Shown here piece by piece: positions 1-8,380 of a stretch of 64,000 nt of DNA. Origin of the DNA: Billgrantia campisalis (GTDB lineage Bacteria > Pseudomonadota > Gammaproteobacteria > Pseudomonadales > Halomonadaceae); the NCBI RefSeq assembly GCF_022341425.1, contig NZ_JABFUC010000004.1:248001-312000 (forward strand), in the 5' to 3' direction. The position numbers and the translations under genes are program-made. How positions within the stretch are numbered: the stretch's first letter is position 1; the number at the start of each line of letters is the position of its first letter. The notes below the pieces were generated by a model that was not told the DNA's origin, made no database searches, and was given only the letters and a program-made list of their open reading frames with translations.

Positions 1-378
1 AAGCACGGCAACCATGTGGCCATGGTCGGCGACGGCATCAACGACGCCCCGGCGCTGACCCAGGCCAACGTAGGCATCGCCATCGGCGCCGGGGCCGATG
101 TCGCCATCGAGGCCGCCGACGTGACCCTGGTGCGCGGCGAACTCACCGCCGTGGTCGACGCCATGCACCTCTCCCAGGCCACCTTCGGCAAGATCGTCCA
201 GAACCTGATCTGGGCCAGCGCCTACAACGTGGCGGCCATCCCCATCGCCGCGATCGGGCTTCTACACCCCATGATCGGTGTCATCGCCATGACCACCAGT
301 TCACTCTCGGTAATCGGTAATTCACTGCTGCTCAAGCGGCGCTTCACCCGTGTACAACCCGAAGGAGAGGCTTCATGA
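1..378 (+). CDS. copA: Copper-translocating P-type ATPase, C-terminal end (partial)
   Basis: The reading frame is open from the first base, so only the last 125 residues are visible. They start inside the phosphorylation domain with the hinge motif GDGINDAP (about residues 10-17), which is diagnostic of P-type ATPases. An [14 protein letters not shown] block follows, then two closing membrane segments and a short basic tail. P1B-type pumps of this family use ATP to export monovalent copper or silver across the inner membrane. The metal-specifying CPC and N-terminal CxxC motifs lie outside the window, so copper is inferred from the downstream DUF2933 and DUF411 genes. The stop overlaps the next start by four bases (ATGA), indicating translational coupling. 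Confidence 0.93.
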   Translation, partial: KHGNHVAMVGDGINDAPALTQANVGIAIGAGADVAIEAADVTLVRGELTAVVDAMHLSQATFGKIVQNLIWASAYNVAAIPIAAIGLLHPMIGVIAMTTSSLSVIGNSLLLKRRFTRVQPEGEAS

Positions 379-653
379 CTCCCCATCACACCCCGCAACA
401 GCGCCCACAGCGCGAAGACGACAGGCCTGCCCGCGACGCGCATCGGGCAGGCGACCACGGCGCTGCCGAAAAATCCGGCCACCATTGGCTGATGATCGTC
501 TGCCTGCTGCTGATGGGTGCGGCCGTGCTCAGCGTGCTGTGGCGCGGCAACCCCTTTGGCGCCGGCACCTGGCTGCTGCTGCTCCCCATGCTGCTGTGCC
601 TGGGCATGCACTTGCTGGTGCATCGCTACCATGGCCGCCACCGAGACGACTGA
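375..653 (+). CDS. DUF2933-type small membrane protein
   Basis: This 92-residue protein has a His/Arg/Asp-rich cytoplasmic N-terminus of about 35 residues. Two hydrophobic segments follow (about 40-57 and 65-85), then a His/Arg-rich tail. This architecture matches DUF2933 proteins, which are commonly found beside copper ATPases and multicopper oxidases. No biochemical function is established; a metal-handling or accessory role is inferred from position. It is coupled to copA by an ATGA overlap, so the two are almost certainly cotranscribed. Confidence 0.75.
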   Translation: MTPHHTPQQRPQREDDRPARDAHRAGDHGAAEKSGHHWLMIVCLLLMGAAVLSVLWRGNPFGAGTWLLLLPMLLCLGMHLLVHRYHGRHRDD

Positions 654-735
654 GACAGGGCCACACCTTGCGCTGGGTCAATGCATGGCCTATCACGCCA
701 AGGCAAGATGAAGATCTGACAGTGGAGATTTCGCC

Positions 736-1080
736 ATGGGCAGGTTGGACCGGACATCGCTGACGCAAGGCACAGGAGGCCGCTGGCTGGCCGTCCTGCT
801 CGCGATGCTGTTGGCCATGGTCACCCTGTCGAGCCACGGCGCCACGCAGAACCATCAGATCGATTGCGGCGTCGCCGCTGAACGCATGTCGGATGACGGC
901 CATTCGAGTGGCGCTCTCGGTGTCGAGCATGACCATGACGCCGCATCCTGCGCTACCTGCACCACCGCCATGGGCCAGGCGCTACTGCCCGTGGTGGGCC
1001 CGGAACGCCAGGCCAACTCTCTGGCCATGGCAGCATCCCCGCAGATCCCGCTGCCCCCTCGGCGCCCTCCCAGAGCCTGA
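736..1080 (+). CDS. Small secreted His/Cys-containing protein in copper cluster
   Basis: This 114-residue protein has a basic start and a strong hydrophobic stretch (about 18-32) that looks like a signal peptide or anchor. The mature part contains HDHD and CATC motifs capable of binding soft metals. It resembles DUF2946/CopL-like periplasmic proteins in size and composition, but I cannot assign it to a family with certainty. It lies 82 bp after the DUF2933 gene and 77 bp before a small membrane peptide gene, all on the same strand. A periplasmic copper-binding role is an inference from motifs and location. Confidence 0.5.
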   Translation: MGRLDRTSLTQGTGGRWLAVLLAMLLAMVTLSSHGATQNHQIDCGVAAERMSDDGHSSGALGVEHDHDAASCATCTTAMGQALLPVVGPERQANSLAMAASPQIPLPPRRPPRA

Positions 1081-1157
1081 TCCAACGCACCGCGACCCGG
1101 CCGCCCTGCTTACCCTAGGCGCTCGGTTGATCCCACCCGTTGATCAGGAGAGACACC

Positions 1158-1310
1158 ATGCTGTCCACCTGCCTCGCCCAGATGGGCTTTCTGGGCTCCA
1201 TCATGCCCATCGCCATGCTCACCCTGCTCGGCCTCGGCATCGCCGCCCTCGCCAAGTACCTGTTCACGTCACGCCACACGTTCCGCGACCTTCCGGAGGC
1301 CCGCTCATGA
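1158..1310 (+). CDS. 50-residue single-pass membrane peptide
   Basis: A 50-codon frame starts at ATG 1158 behind a clear CAGGAG ribosome binding site and ends in TGA that overlaps the DUF411 start (ATGA, 1307-1310). The peptide is one long hydrophobic segment (about residues 9-35) with a charged C-terminus ending in EARS. The start signal and stop/start coupling make it convincing as a gene despite its size. I recognise no family; a small membrane partner of the copper module is only a guess. Confidence 0.6.
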   Translation: MLSTCLAQMGFLGSIMPIAMLTLLGLGIAALAKYLFTSRHTFRDLPEARS

Positions 1311-1747
1311 ATCATCTTCGCGCCACCCTGCTGTTCTCCGCCGCCCTGCTGCTGGGCACCGGCACCGCCCAGGCCGCCCTGCCCGACTCGGCGACCATGT
1401 ACAAGAACCCGGAATGTGGCTGCTGCGACGAGTACGCCCGCCAGCTCGAAGCGCTCGGGGTCAGCGTCAAGCTCGTCGACGACGTGGAGGTGGGGCGTAT
1501 CAAGCAGCGCGTCGGCCTGCCCTACGGACACGGCTCCTGCCACACCATTCAGATGGGCGGCTACGCCATCGAAGGGCATGTTCCCTTCGAGGCGGTCAAG
1601 AAGCTCTTCGAGGAGCGCCCGGATACCCGCGGCATCGGCCTGGCCGGCATGCCCATCGGCACTCCCGGCATGCCGGGGCCGAAACGCGAAGATTGGCACA
1701 TCTACCAGTTCCGCAACGGTGAAGCCGAGCCCTTCATGACCCTGTAG
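1307..1747 (+). CDS. DUF411 domain protein, periplasmic copper-associated
   Basis: This 146-residue protein begins with a Sec signal peptide (hydrophobic core about 7-20, cleavage after AQA). The DUF411 signature follows: a thioredoxin-like opening with NPECGCCDEY, then GHGSCHT and a GLAGMPIGTPGM loop. These Cys, His and Met clusters are the likely metal ligands. DUF411 proteins occur with copper resistance genes, where periplasmic copper binding has been proposed. The start is fixed by the ATGA overlap with the preceding peptide gene. It is the last gene before a strong hairpin, so it closes the copper transcript. Confidence 0.88.
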   Translation: MNHLRATLLFSAALLLGTGTAQAALPDSATMYKNPECGCCDEYARQLEALGVSVKLVDDVEVGRIKQRVGLPYGHGSCHTIQMGGYAIEGHVPFEAVKKLFEERPDTRGIGLAGMPIGTPGMPGPKREDWHIYQFRNGEAEPFMTL

Positions 1748-1755
1748 CCCCCTGC

Positions 1756-1781
1756 GCCCACTCGGCTCCGGCCGAGTGGGC
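1756..1781 (+). terminator. Hairpin terminator after DUF411 gene
   Basis: A perfect 11-bp stem (GCCCACTCGGC / GCCGAGTGGGC) with a TCCG loop begins 8 bp after the DUF411 stop. There is no T-run, so termination may be imperfect, but stem strength and position fit the end of the copper transcript. The palindrome could equally serve the convergent minus-strand gene ending at 1840. Confidence 0.6.
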
Positions 1782-1839
1782 ATCGATCAACTCGCGCTCC
1801 CTCAATCATCGCCCACCGGCGCGCTCCGCTGTGCCCACC

Positions 1840-3312
1840 TCACCCCCAGTCCTCAATGGCCACATAGAGCCGGGCCCTGAAGCCCTTGCGGCTGCTCAGT
1901 GGAACGTAGCTCGCGCCCTGTTCGTCCTGCTTGACGGGGCGACCGCGCCCCTCTCCCCAGTCCTCGTCGCCCATGATGTAGCGCAGCCGCCAGCCGTCCG
2001 AGGCGGCGGTCGCCAGGATCACCACCTTCTCTCGGAAAAGGTTCTCGTCGGGCACCCGGCGGCTCACGAACCAGCGCCCGGCAACCTTGAACTCTGTGCT
2101 GCGCACGGCGATATCGGCCACCAGCAGCATGGTCCGCCCCTGGCTGACGGTGATCTTGGCACTGTCCAGGTAGACCGAGAAGAGCACTGGGTGACGAGCG
2201 TGGTCATGCCCGCTGCGCTCGGGATGGAAGAGTTCATCGAAGCGGCGGAAGACCGCCGAGCCGTGCTCGACCCGGCGGTCCGACAGGGCCACCGGCGGGT
2301 GCAGCCGCGGCGTCACGGCACATTCGAAATGGTAGCCGCCTTTGATCGTCTCACCGTCCTCACGGGCCTTCTCCACCGACGGCGGCAACGGCAGGTGCTC
2401 CACCACCAGGCGCCCCTTCATCAGGGCATCACCGAACAGGAAGCGCACCAGGTTCTGGTAGCCGGTTTCGGAGTTGACCATGCCGGCGTGGCCGCTGTGG
2501 CTGAGGTAGGCGAAGACCCGCGGCGCCGCCTCGACCCAGGCGTTGTCGATCGTCACCAGGCCATCGCTCATCGCGCCGACCCGCAGGCCCGTCGCCTGGT
2601 AATCCTGGTGGTTGGTCCCCACCAGACAGAAGAAGCGCTCGGGAGGGAAGCGCCCGTCCAGGTGGTTGACCCGACCGTTGCGCGGTGTGAGCTGGAGATA
2701 CTCGGCGATGCGCTGCCGATTGAAGTTGTTGATGTCCCAGATCCCCAAGAAGGACGGCACGTTGAAGCCGGCCATCTCGATCCCATTGTGGGGCGAGCCG
2801 TAGGTGAACACCTTGTCGACGCAGGCCCTGGCCTCATCGCTGCCCACCGTCTCGTTCTGCAGCAGGCAGCGGCAGATCAGCCCGCCCATGGAGTGGGCCA
2901 CCAGGTAGACCTTGAACGCCTCCCGGGCCGCGGCATCGTCGCCGCAGATGCGTTCCCGCAACCACAGGATCCGCGCGGCCAGGTCCTCGGCGGCCTCGAT
3001 GATCGACGGTCGCTGGCCGCGGCCCTCGGCGTCCTCGTAGTAGCGATGGATCAGCAGGCTCTTGTGCGGCAGCTCCCCCTCACGGACCGCCCCCTGCTCA
3101 TAGATGTCGCGATAGCCGTACTCCTTCATCAGCCGGATCACCGGCGACTCGAAGATGAACGTCAGCAGCTCGCCGCCCGGCCCCTGACGCACCCGGGTCG
3201 CCCCCAGGTTGAAGCCCATGTAGGGGGTATTGATGGTGTTCTCGATCTGGGTATCGCGCATGGCATAGCCGCGCACATAGATGATTGGATGGTGCCGTGC
3301 ATGACGCGTCAT
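1840..3312 (-). CDS. Alpha/beta-hydrolase, lipase/esterase-like
   Basis: This 490-residue protein opens with a strand followed by an oxyanion-loop-like YVRGYAM. A nucleophile elbow AHSMGG places the catalytic Ser at about residue 141, in PGAP1/lipase-like context (LVAHSMGGLICR). A YGSPHNG strand follows. No signal peptide is seen, so it is probably cytoplasmic. It sits 131 bp downstream of phaC on the same strand, so a role in lipid or PHA-related turnover is possible, although it lacks a recognisable depolymerase signature. The C-terminal about 180 residues are not assigned to any domain. Confidence 0.7.
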   Translation of the reverse strand: MTRHARHHPIIYVRGYAMRDTQIENTINTPYMGFNLGATRVRQGPGGELLTFIFESPVIRLMKEYGYRDIYEQGAVREGELPHKSLLIHRYYEDAEGRGQRPSIIEAAEDLAARILWLRERICGDDAAAREAFKVYLVAHSMGGLICRCLLQNETVGSDEARACVDKVFTYGSPHNGIEMAGFNVPSFLGIWDINNFNRQRIAEYLQLTPRNGRVNHLDGRFPPERFFCLVGTNHQDYQATGLRVGAMSDGLVTIDNAWVEAAPRVFAYLSHSGHAGMVNSETGYQNLVRFLFGDALMKGRLVVEHLPLPPSVEKAREDGETIKGGYHFECAVTPRLHPPVALSDRRVEHGSAVFRRFDELFHPERSGHDHARHPVLFSVYLDSAKITVSQGRTMLLVADIAVRSTEFKVAGRWFVSRRVPDENLFREKVVILATAASDGWRLRYIMGDEDWGEGRGRPVKQDEQGASYVPLSSRKGFRARLYVAIEDWG

Positions 3313-3443
3313 GGCTGCCCTCCCGACTCTGGCTGCCGTCTCGAATGCCGCCCCGTTCGCGACCGCTCCTCGGCCGGCAACTGGACACTCTCCTCAGCAT
3401 AGTCAGGTTCCCCGGATCGACGCCGCCCCACTCAGAGGGTGTC

Positions 3444-5234
3444 TCAGGGCATGCGCACGTAGCGCCCCGGGGCATCATCCAGCGGCGGATAGCGCTCGCT
3501 GCCAAGCGCCGGCGGGGCTTCCTCCCCGCTGGAGTGGGCCACCAGCCACTGTTGCCAGGCCGGCCACCAGGAGCCCGAGCGCTCCGGGGTGCTCTGCTGC
3601 CAGGTATCGGGGTCGAGATAGCGCTCGCCCTGGCGCTGGGTGCGCAGCCGGTAGCGGCGCCGCGGGTGGCTGGGTTCGCTGACGATACCGGCATTGTGGC
3701 CGCCGCTGGTGAGCAGGAAGGTGACCTCGTCGGCGTCCGTCAGCAGGTGCACCTTGTAGACGGACTGCCAGGGCGCCACGTGGTCGGCGGTGGTACCGAC
3801 GGCGAAGATCGGCGCGCGGATATCCTGGATCGCCACCGGGCGGTGATCGACCTGGTAGCGGCCGCTGGCCAGGTCGTTGTTGAGAAACAGCTGGCGCAGG
3901 TATTCGCTGTGCATGCGATAAGGCAACCGGGTGATATCGGCATTCCAGGCCATCAGCGCGTTCATCGGCTGGCGCTGCCCCAGCAGGTAGTCGTGCACCA
4001 CCCGTGACCAGACCAGATCGTTGGAGCGCAGGATCTGAAAGGCGCCGGCCATCTGGAAGCCGTCCAGGTAGCCCTGGTCCCACATCATGTTCTCCAGGTA
4101 GGAGACCTGGCTCTCGCCGATGAATAGCATGAGTTCGCCGGCCTCGGTGAAGTCCACCTGGGTCGCCAGGGTGGTGAGGGTGGCCAGACGCTCGTCGCCG
4201 TCGCGGGCCATGGCGGCGGCGGCGATGGAGAGCAGGGTGCCCCCCAGGCAGTAGCCGACCCCGTGCACGCGGGAGCTGCCGGTGATCTCCGTCACCACCT
4301 CCAGCGCCGCCATGGGGCCCAGCCGACGATAGTCGTCCATGCCCAGGTCGCGATCCTCCGAGCCGGGGTTGCGCCAGGAGATCATGAACACCGTATGGCC
4401 CTGGTCCACCAGGTACTCCACCAGCGACTTGCCGGGCGCCAGGTCGAGCACGTAGTACTTCATGATCCAGGCCGGCACGATCAGCACCGGCTCGGCCTGA
4501 ACCCGCGGCGTAGTCGGCGCGTACTGGACCAGCTCTATCAGCTGGTTCCGATATACCACCTTGCCGGGGGTGACGGCCAGGTTCTCGCCCACCCGATAGA
4601 CCTCCGCCCCCGCCGGCGGCTTGCCGGAGACGGCACGCTCCCAGTCCTCGAGGAAGTTCTGCCAGCCATCGACCAGGTTCCAGCCACCGGAGGCCAGCGT
4701 GGCATGCGCCACCTCGGGATTCAGCCAGGGGATATTGGAGGGCGAGGCGTGATCGAGCAGCTGGCGCGTGACGAAGTTGATTACCTGCTCCCGTGCCGGC
4801 GACACGCCCTCCACCCCGGTGGTGGCGTTGTGCCACCACTGCTGGGTCAGCAGGAAGGACTGATGGATCAGGTTATAGGGCCACTGCTGCCAGGCGTCAT
4901 GGCTGAAGCGATGATCCTGGGGCATGGGCTCGATGCAGGCCGGGGTCGCCGGATCCATGGCCAGGCGACCGGCATACTGGGCCAGGCGGGTGGACTTGCG
5001 CACGAACTTTTCGCCGAGCTCGAGCTGCTTACCGGGTGAAAGCGACAGGTGCGCCAGCCACTCGACGTAGACGCTGGCGAGCCCGGCGGGGGTAATGCCC
5101 GCGGTCATTCGGGCCAGGTTGGCCTTGAAGGCGCGATCCAGCGCATGGGTGGCGTAGTAGCCAGGGTTGGGCCGCTCGTCGGCAGCGGGCAGCGGCGTAC
5201 AGTGCTCGGGTGTCGTCCGGGATTCCTGCGTCAT
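3444..5234 (-). CDS. phaC: Class I poly(3-hydroxyalkanoate) synthase
   Basis: PHA synthase polymerises 3-hydroxyacyl-CoA into storage polyester at the granule surface. The 596-residue length is typical of class I enzymes. The N-terminal region is the usual PhaC extension (about 60-230), followed by the alpha/beta-hydrolase core. The lipase box is GYCLGG with nucleophile Cys at about 329. The catalytic Asp sits in ADHVAPW and the His in GGHNAGI near the C-terminus. A GGAGG-like ribosome binding site lies about 10 bp upstream. No phaA, phaB or phasin gene is adjacent. Confidence 0.95.
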   Translation of the reverse strand: MTQESRTTPEHCTPLPAADERPNPGYYATHALDRAFKANLARMTAGITPAGLASVYVEWLAHLSLSPGKQLELGEKFVRKSTRLAQYAGRLAMDPATPACIEPMPQDHRFSHDAWQQWPYNLIHQSFLLTQQWWHNATTGVEGVSPAREQVINFVTRQLLDHASPSNIPWLNPEVAHATLASGGWNLVDGWQNFLEDWERAVSGKPPAGAEVYRVGENLAVTPGKVVYRNQLIELVQYAPTTPRVQAEPVLIVPAWIMKYYVLDLAPGKSLVEYLVDQGHTVFMISWRNPGSEDRDLGMDDYRRLGPMAALEVVTEITGSSRVHGVGYCLGGTLLSIAAAAMARDGDERLATLTTLATQVDFTEAGELMLFIGESQVSYLENMMWDQGYLDGFQMAGAFQILRSNDLVWSRVVHDYLLGQRQPMNALMAWNADITRLPYRMHSEYLRQLFLNNDLASGRYQVDHRPVAIQDIRAPIFAVGTTADHVAPWQSVYKVHLLTDADEVTFLLTSGGHNAGIVSEPSHPRRRYRLRTQRQGERYLDPDTWQQSTPERSGSWWPAWQQWLVAHSSGEEAPPALGSERYPPLDDAPGRYVRMP

Positions 5235-5314
5235 GCGACTGAGCCTCCGTGATCACGATGGGCTAGCGGCGAACCGCCACGGCCATCCTCCAGCCTAGCA
5301 TATACTGCACTGCA

Positions 5315-6286
5315 TCATGGCGACCGCGCAGCAGGGAACAGCCGGTTCGGCACCAGGTGCAGAAAGAGCAGCATGCCGAGCAGCTCGACCAGCGACTGGA
5401 AGACCACCACCACTACCGCCGCCTCCAGGCCCACCGGCAGGGCCAGCGCCAGCGGCAGCACCACGAAGGAGTTGCGCGAGCCGAAGCTGAAGGCCAGCGT
5501 ACGCCCCTGGGCCACGGGCAGGCGAAACGCCCAGGCCAGCAGCCGGGCCAGCAGCGCCGCCGCGACCAGAAAGGCCACGAAGACCAGCGCCAGCCGGGGC
5601 AGCAGGGCCACCGATGCCGTGACCTGAGCCACCTGCCCCGCCGCCACCGTAAACAGCACCGCGGCCAGCAGCGGCACCGGCAGCCAGCCCAGCCCGGCGA
5701 TCAGCCGCGCCCGGCCGGGCCAACCGTTGGCCCAGCGCTCGGTGAAAAAGGCCAGCAGCAGCGGCAGCAGGATCAGCCCGCCGAAGGCCAGCAGCAGCTC
5801 CCGCTGAATCAGGCCGACCAGAGCCGCCTGGCCCAGCAACAGCCACAGGTAGACCGGCAGCAGGATGAGCTGCAGCAGCAGGCTCACCGGCGTGAAGGCG
5901 ATCGCCGTAGGCGTGTCGCCGCCACCGAGATGGGTAAAGGAGAGAAACCAGTCGGTACAGGGCAGCAGCAGCACCAGCATCACACCAAGACGCAGCGCCG
6001 GGTCATCCGGCAGCCACTGCACCAGCCCCCACACCAGCAGCGGGATCAGCGCGAAATTGCCCACCACCGCCGCCGAGAGAAAGCGGGTGTTCACCAGCGC
6101 CCGGCGCAGCCGTACCAGCGGCACCTGGGTGAAGGTCACATAGAGCAGCCCCCCCAGCAGCGGCCACAGCAGGCTCTGCGTTGCAGCGGCCCGATCGGGC
6201 GAGCCGGTGCCCACCGCCAGGCCGGCGATAATCGCCGCCAGATAGACCACGACCTGATACTTCTCGAGGAGCTCTCGCATCACCAC
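5315..6286 (-). CDS. ACR3/bile acid:sodium symporter-like carrier (arsenic resistance type)
   Basis: This 323-residue, very hydrophobic protein has about ten membrane segments, matching the BASS/ACR3 superfamily. It carries the LPCTDWFLSFTHLGGGD block between central helices, the region where ACR3 arsenite carriers hold their functional Cys. Annotated relatives are called arsenic resistance proteins, but no arsR or arsC gene is adjacent, so arsenite export is not certain. It lies upstream of phaC on the same strand with an 80-bp gap. An organic-anion substrate is the main alternative. Confidence 0.75.
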   Translation of the reverse strand: MVMRELLEKYQVVVYLAAIIAGLAVGTGSPDRAAATQSLLWPLLGGLLYVTFTQVPLVRLRRALVNTRFLSAAVVGNFALIPLLVWGLVQWLPDDPALRLGVMLVLLLPCTDWFLSFTHLGGGDTPTAIAFTPVSLLLQLILLPVYLWLLLGQAALVGLIQRELLLAFGGLILLPLLLAFFTERWANGWPGRARLIAGLGWLPVPLLAAVLFTVAAGQVAQVTASVALLPRLALVFVAFLVAAALLARLLAWAFRLPVAQGRTLAFSFGSRNSFVVLPLALALPVGLEAAVVVVVFQSLVELLGMLLFLHLVPNRLFPAARSP

Positions 6287-6454
6287 TCGCCTGCCCGACC
6301 GCCATCACCGATCGAAAGAAAAAGGAGTCCCCGCTATAGCGCCGAGGATGACGCATCCCAGCAATGCATGCCGGCCCCCTGCAGCCGTGCTTTGTAGTCA
6401 AAGGCTTACATAGCGGCACCGGCAGCGCTGACAGCACCACCGCCGGGCAGGGTC

Positions 6455-6534
6455 TAGAGTCGAAGGACTCACGCTTTCGCCCTGCAGCGCGACTGTGAGT
6501 TCCCTTGCCTTGCCCGCCACCCGGCGGGCTTTTT
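6455..6534 (+). ncRNA. Candidate small RNA ending in an orphan intrinsic terminator
   Basis: The 297-bp gap between two minus-strand genes contains a textbook plus-strand terminator (6512-6534) with no plus-strand protein gene before it. Just upstream lies a small hairpin GAGTC-GAAG-GACTC (6457-6470), preceded by a TCTAGAGT -10-like sequence. Together they look like an 70-80 nt structured transcript. I do not recognise a known RNA family. The 5' end is approximate. Confidence 0.3.
6512..6534 (+). terminator. Rho-independent terminator
   Basis: A perfect 7-bp GC stem GCCCGCC / GGCGGGC with an ACCC loop is followed directly by TTTTT. The T-run defines plus-strand termination. On the minus strand the same hairpin lies just past the MOSC gene stop and may also act there, although it lacks a T-tract in that direction. 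Confidence 0.85.
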
Positions 6535-6583
6535 CTGTCCGTGCGCCCCGACTTGCCGTCAAACGACCGGCGCTCACCCAGGG

Positions 6584-7423
6584 TCAGCGGGCCCGCAGGC
6601 TGTCACCCAGGGCCATCGTCGCTCCCTCTCCGGCCAGCAGGATCGCGTTCTGGCCGAAGTAGCCACCGGGCGCCGCCACGGTGTTCATCGCCACCAGGGT
6701 GCGCAGCGGCTCACCGGGCACGGCGATCTCACCGCTGTGCTGATCCACGGTGGTGATCTTGCAGCGCTGGCAGGGCTTTCGGATCCCCAGGCGAATATGC
6801 CCCGCCGCAGCGGACAGCGTATCCCAGCCGTTCTCGGCAAAGGGCAGCGCCCCCTGCACGACGATATTGGGCCGAAAGCGGCTCATCGGCACCGGTGACA
6901 GCCCCTTCGCCCTCAGCACCTCGTTGAGCGCCGTCAGTGACGCCTCCGAGGTGACCAGAAACGGAAAGCCGTCGGCGAAGGCCGTGTGGGCGACGTCGCC
7001 GGGGCGCAGAAAATCATCGGCCACCCGGCGCCGATGGGGTGCTGCAAAGCGCACCAGGCGCAGCCTGCTGCCACGCAGCTCACCCAGCACGCCAGTCAAC
7101 CAGTCGGCTGCCTCTTCCCCTTCATCCAGAGCCTGGCAGGCATCGTCCCATACATAGGCGGTCAACCGCGGCCGGTCGCTACGCGCCAGTTCGATCGCCA
7201 GCGACTCCGCTTCGGGATGCTCCAGCACCAGCGAGTCGGCCTCGAGGCTCACCGAGACCTGCGCCATGCGCGGCAGCTGGCGCTGAGTGACGAAGCGGCC
7301 GGCATCGTCGACGACCATCCACTGGCGGTCGTAGGCCAGGCCACGCGGCTCCAGCACCGCCCGCTCCAGGGCGATACCCCGCAGCGACTTGACCGGGTAG
7401 ACATTGAGCTGCGTGATCTTCAC
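6584..7423 (-). CDS. MOSC domain protein (N-terminal MOSC beta-barrel + MOSC)
   Basis: MOSC proteins handle molybdenum cofactor sulfur and include mARC-type N-hydroxyl reductases. This 279-residue protein has the N-terminal barrel (ITQLNVYPVKSLRG, then AYDRQWMVVD). The C-terminal MOSC domain carries the conserved Cys in KPCQRC (about residue 223), the ligand or sulfur carrier in the family. I chose GTG 7423 because the family starts with this motif and an AGGGG site lies about 9 bp upstream. An ATG at 7468 would add 15 unconserved residues. The divergent small Rieske gene starts about 110 bp away, and an electron-transfer pairing is conceivable. Confidence 0.85.
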   Translation of the reverse strand: MKITQLNVYPVKSLRGIALERAVLEPRGLAYDRQWMVVDDAGRFVTQRQLPRMAQVSVSLEADSLVLEHPEAESLAIELARSDRPRLTAYVWDDACQALDEGEEAADWLTGVLGELRGSRLRLVRFAAPHRRRVADDFLRPGDVAHTAFADGFPFLVTSEASLTALNEVLRAKGLSPVPMSRFRPNIVVQGALPFAENGWDTLSAAAGHIRLGIRKPCQRCKITTVDQHSGEIAVPGEPLRTLVAMNTVAAPGGYFGQNAILLAGEGATMALGDSLRAR

Positions 7424-7536
7424 CGGAAATCCCCTGTACTCCGTTACGTGGGTGCTGTCGCCCAGCACATCGATCCCGTCAGCGCTGACAAGCGGGCCGC
7501 GATTGGCGACACTACCGTCACGCTTTCAGCAATAGG

Positions 7537-7926
7537 ATGCACGACATGGTACCCGCATGGCAGCGCTATCGCAGCGCCCCCGCGCTCGGCACACGCCTGA
7601 TCCAGGCGGCCGACCTCCCCCCGGGCAGCACCCGCTGTCTCTACGTGGAAGGCGAAAACGGCCACTTCCCCCTGCTGCTGGTCGCAGTGGACGATGGGCC
7701 GCGCGCCTACGTCAACGCCTGCCCCCATCAGTACCTGCCCCTCGACCAGCGTGGCAAACGCATTCTCAGCCAGGACGGCGAGCAGCTCCGCTGCACCAAC
7801 CACGCCGCAACCTTCTCGGCGCGAACCGGCGAGGGGCTCAGCGGCCACGGTGAGGGCTGCGCCCTGGACCCGGTGCCGCTGAGCGTGGACGATGACGGCT
7901 GGCTGATGATCGGCAGCTCAGTCTAG
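7537..7926 (+). CDS. Small Rieske [2Fe-2S] protein
   Basis: This 129-residue soluble protein has both halves of the Rieske cluster site: CPHQYLPLD (about residue 64) and CTNHAATF (about residue 87), giving two Cys and two His ligands. Such single-domain ferredoxins pass electrons to oxygenases or reductases. It is divergent from the MOSC gene. The start could be the ATG at 7546, three codons in, because the ribosome binding site is weak. No oxygenase partner lies next to it. Confidence 0.85.
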   Translation: MHDMVPAWQRYRSAPALGTRLIQAADLPPGSTRCLYVEGENGHFPLLLVAVDDGPRAYVNACPHQYLPLDQRGKRILSQDGEQLRCTNHAATFSARTGEGLSGHGEGCALDPVPLSVDDDGWLMIGSSV

Positions 7927-7957
7927 GCGTCACTCGGTTGTCAGTGTGATCCGGGAC

Positions 7958-8224
7958 TCAGGCCAGCTGGTGCGCCGGCAACCCGATGGCGTGCGCCTCG
8001 GCGACCGGGAAGTAGCGCTGGGTGCTAGACTCCCCCAGGATAGGGTCCAGATAGTCGCGCAGCCGCTCGATCGAGGGTGCCTCGTAGAGGCAAACAGCAC
8101 GGCTCAAGTCCTCGGCAGGCAGGAACTGGTGCACATAGAGCGCCTCAGGCAACGGAAAGGCCCGCTCGGCGCACTGCTGAAACCCGGCCGGGTCATGGAT
8201 CTGGTGCTCGATGGTGATAAACAT
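7958..8224 (-). CDS. Hypothetical 88-residue protein, possible ferredoxin-like (dimeric alpha/beta barrel) fold
   Basis: This short soluble protein opens with FITIEHQIHDP and contains AVCLYEAPSIERLRDYL. A strand-helix-strand pattern seems likely, as in small dimeric alpha/beta-barrel or DUF4242-like proteins. No firm family can be named. A GAGGAG ribosome binding site sits just before the ATG, so it is probably expressed. It converges with the Rieske gene (31 bp apart) and diverges from the GlxA-type regulator, whose target it could be. Confidence 0.55.
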   Translation of the reverse strand: MFITIEHQIHDPAGFQQCAERAFPLPEALYVHQFLPAEDLSRAVCLYEAPSIERLRDYLDPILGESSTQRYFPVAEAHAIGLPAHQLA

Positions 8225-8380
8225 GATCTTCTCCTCGCCATTGACGGTGGGTGGTCCAGGATTCCGGCGCTGTCTGGCCTTGCACCTTCCTCCTGCTGTC
8301 CACGATCCGCCTTGCGCCCCCCCCTCGCCAGAGCCAGACTGATCGAAAACGGCCCATTCTGATCAGCGGGGCTGAAAAAC

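Noticed and set aside
1831..3402. Long plus-strand open frame opposite the lipase-like gene
   Set aside because: It is antisense to a protein with clear hydrolase motifs, is His/Arg/Gln-rich in the way of GC-bias shadows, and has no ribosome binding site or domain.
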